The notes under the pieces are model-generated. The model saw nothing but the letters and a program-made list of their open reading frames with translations, was not told where the DNA came from and ran no database searches. Positions 62,936-64,000 of a stretch of DNA of 64,000 bases are shown here, in pieces. Made by a program: the position numbers and the translations under genes. This DNA is from Armatimonadota bacterium (GTDB taxonomy: Bacteria; Sysuimicrobiota; Sysuimicrobiia; Sysuimicrobiales; Humicultoraceae), in assembly GCA_031081715.1 (NCBI GenBank), contig JAVHMA010000012.1, positions 1 to 64,000 of the forward strand, read 5' to 3'. Position 1 is the first letter of the stretch. Each line of letters starts with the position of its first letter.

Positions 62936-63331
62936 TTAGAACGGGACGTCCGCTTCCTGTTCCTCGGCGAACTCCTCGCCCTGCGCCGGGGTGCCCGCGG
63001 GCGTGCCGGTCACCTTGCGGTCGAGGAAGCGTACGCCGTCGGCCACGACCTCCGCGACCCGGCGCTTCTGGCCGTCCTGAGTCTCGTAGGAGCGGATCTG
63101 GAGCCGCCCCTCGACGGCGACGAGCCGGCCCTTGCTCAAGTGCTGGCTGACCTGTTCGGCCAGCTTGCGCCACGCGACGATGTCGATGAAGTCGGTATCG
63201 CGCTCGCCCTGCTGGTTGGTGAACGGCCGGTCCACGGCCAGGGTGAACTGCGCGACCGGCTGGCCGCTCGGCACGTAGCGGAGCTCCGGGTCGCGGGTCA
63301 GGCGCCCGATGAGGATGATGCGGTTGAGCAC
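62936..63331 (-). CDS. ssb: Single-stranded DNA-binding protein
   Basis: 131 residues: OB-fold LNRIILIGRLTRDPELRYVP, FIDIVAWRKLAEQVSQHLSK and a short acidic tail ending DVPF, the tip that recruits repair proteins. Linker shorter than usual. Lies between rpsF and rpsR as in many Terrabacteria. Confidence 0.97.
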   Translation of the reverse strand: MLNRIILIGRLTRDPELRYVPSGQPVAQFTLAVDRPFTNQQGERDTDFIDIVAWRKLAEQVSQHLSKGRLVAVEGRLQIRSYETQDGQKRRVAEVVADGVRFLDRKVTGTPAGTPAQGEEFAEEQEADVPF

Positions 63332-63354
63332 GACGCTCCCTCCCTCCGACGACG

Positions 63355-63771
63355 CTACGCCTGTGGGGTCTGGGCCGGCGGGGCCGCCTCCGGCGCAAGC
63401 GCGGCCGGCGGGGCCGGGGGAGCGGCGGCTGCTGGAGCGTCGCCGGCGGCCGCCACGGCGGCCGAGGCCGGCTTCTGGGCGATGGGACCGACGGCCAGGG
63501 TGATGGACGCGCGCAGCACGTCCTCCATGATCTTGAGAGCGTGCCGAATCTCCGGGATGCGGTCGCCGGGCGAGGCGAACCGCGTGAAGACGTAGTGCCC
63601 CTCGCGGTAGCGCTGAATGGGATAGGCCATCCGGCGCTTGCCCCAGGGCTCGGTGTGCTCGATCGCCACGCCTTGCTCGTTCAGGCGCTGGGTGACCCGC
63701 TCGACGACGGCCGCCAGTACCTCGGCTTCGAGGTCGGGCCTCACGATGTAGACGAGATCATAGCTGGGCAA
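63355..63771 (-). CDS. rpsF: 30S ribosomal protein S6
   Basis: 138 residues: YDLVYIVRPDLEAEVLAAVV, GKRRMAYPIQRYREGHYVF and a C-terminal Ala/Pro-rich tail of about 40 residues that is longer than usual. TTG at 63771 is chosen: GGAGGAGGGG lies 6 nt upstream and the S6 fold begins there. An in-frame ATG at 63957 also has a good ribosome site but would add 62 low-complexity residues that span the promoter. First gene of the operon. Confidence 0.94.
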   Translation of the reverse strand: MPSYDLVYIVRPDLEAEVLAAVVERVTQRLNEQGVAIEHTEPWGKRRMAYPIQRYREGHYVFTRFASPGDRIPEIRHALKIMEDVLRASITLAVGPIAQKPASAAVAAAGDAPAAAAPPAPPAALAPEAAPPAQTPQA

Positions 63772-63908
63772 CGGCTTCCCCTCCTCCTGTGGACTCCCGG
63801 CCGGTCTCCCGGCCGGGGGGCGTCTGCCCGCGGCCCTCCCTCGCGACGGGCGTCCGGGGAGGGCAGGAGGAACGCGCGGCTCCTCCGCGCGCTCGACAAG
63901 CGACGCCA

Positions 63909-63937
63909 ATTCTACCATCGGCGGGGGAGGGGCACAA
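63909..63937 (-). promoter_or_regulatory. Promoter of the rpsF-ssb-rpsR operon
   Basis: Minus strand TTGTGC (63937-63932), 17-bp spacer, TAGAAT (63914-63909). The roughly 130-nt leader to the TTG start contains a strong GGCCGG/CCGGCC hairpin near 63800-63825 that could host S6:S18 autoregulation. Confidence 0.6.
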
Positions 63938-64000
63938 GTACGGGGGGTGCTCGGCATGTGTTCACCTCTCTCCTACACCGCGAATCGGAACGTTACGACA

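Overview
The window is 64 kb of very GC-rich bacterial DNA with frequent GTG starts and many 1-4 nt stop/start overlaps. The rpsF-ssb-rpsR-DUF2232-rplI-dnaB order, a T-box leader on proC and a Cheo-type LexA box are typical of Terrabacteria (Bacillota relatives or a deep high-GC lineage such as Sysuimicrobiota/CSP1-3). The exact phylum cannot be fixed from this sequence. Three tRNA genes with encoded CCA are present: Thr-CGT, Val-CAC and Glu-TTC. There is no rRNA, CRISPR array or complete phage.

Layout. 0-7.4 kb: an HtrA protease cut by the window edge, a small membrane protein, an OmpR-type two-component system, DUF1003 plus an MgtA Mg2+ P-type ATPase, and a small secreted peptide. An 18-bp direct-repeat element is shared by the htrA side and the peptide side and is probably the binding site of this system's regulator. 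7.5-13 kb: a CUT1-type ABC importer with a decayed amidohydrolase and a nucleoside-sugar-epimerase-like SDR. 13-16.7 kb: an MBL hydrolase, a Kef-type antiporter and PrsW. 16.7-20.1 kb: an accessory island of toxin-antitoxin modules, SnoaL and DUF3800 genes. Two of its spacers fold as textbook integron attC sites, and the island ends in a decayed IS481-type element inside a ParE-like toxin. 20.1-21.3 kb: a proline-specific T-box controlling proC. 21.4-32.4 kb: a secreted papain-like protease, an Lhr helicase, an antiporter-rhodanese selenoprotein, aconitase and a secreted protein. 32.5-34.8 kb: a second two-component system preceded by a thioredoxin-like selenoprotein with a UxxC motif. 35-43 kb: a dienelactone hydrolase, a TPP enzyme, an M29 aminopeptidase, and a coupled membrane-protein / papain-fold-toxin / Imm35 locus. 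43-52.7 kb: a uracil-DNA glycosylase, a GT39-like transferase, DUF1177, an RND adaptor/pump pair and a protease pseudogene. 52.8-58.6 kb: a FliA-like sigma factor coupled to a LytS/LytR system and an SDR, two alpha/beta hydrolases, and divergent yceI/hxlR. 58.6-64 kb: intein-bearing dnaB under a LexA-box promoter, then rplI, a DUF2232 gene, rpsR, ssb and rpsF.

The most notable observation is a pair of in-frame UGA codons. Each sits exactly at a catalytic redox-cysteine position of an otherwise intact gene (27533-29092 and 34327-34842). Each is followed at about 21-23 nt by a hairpin with a 5-nt loop starting CG. Together they argue that the organism inserts selenocysteine and carries an unusual selenium-dependent rhodanese fused to a cation antiporter.
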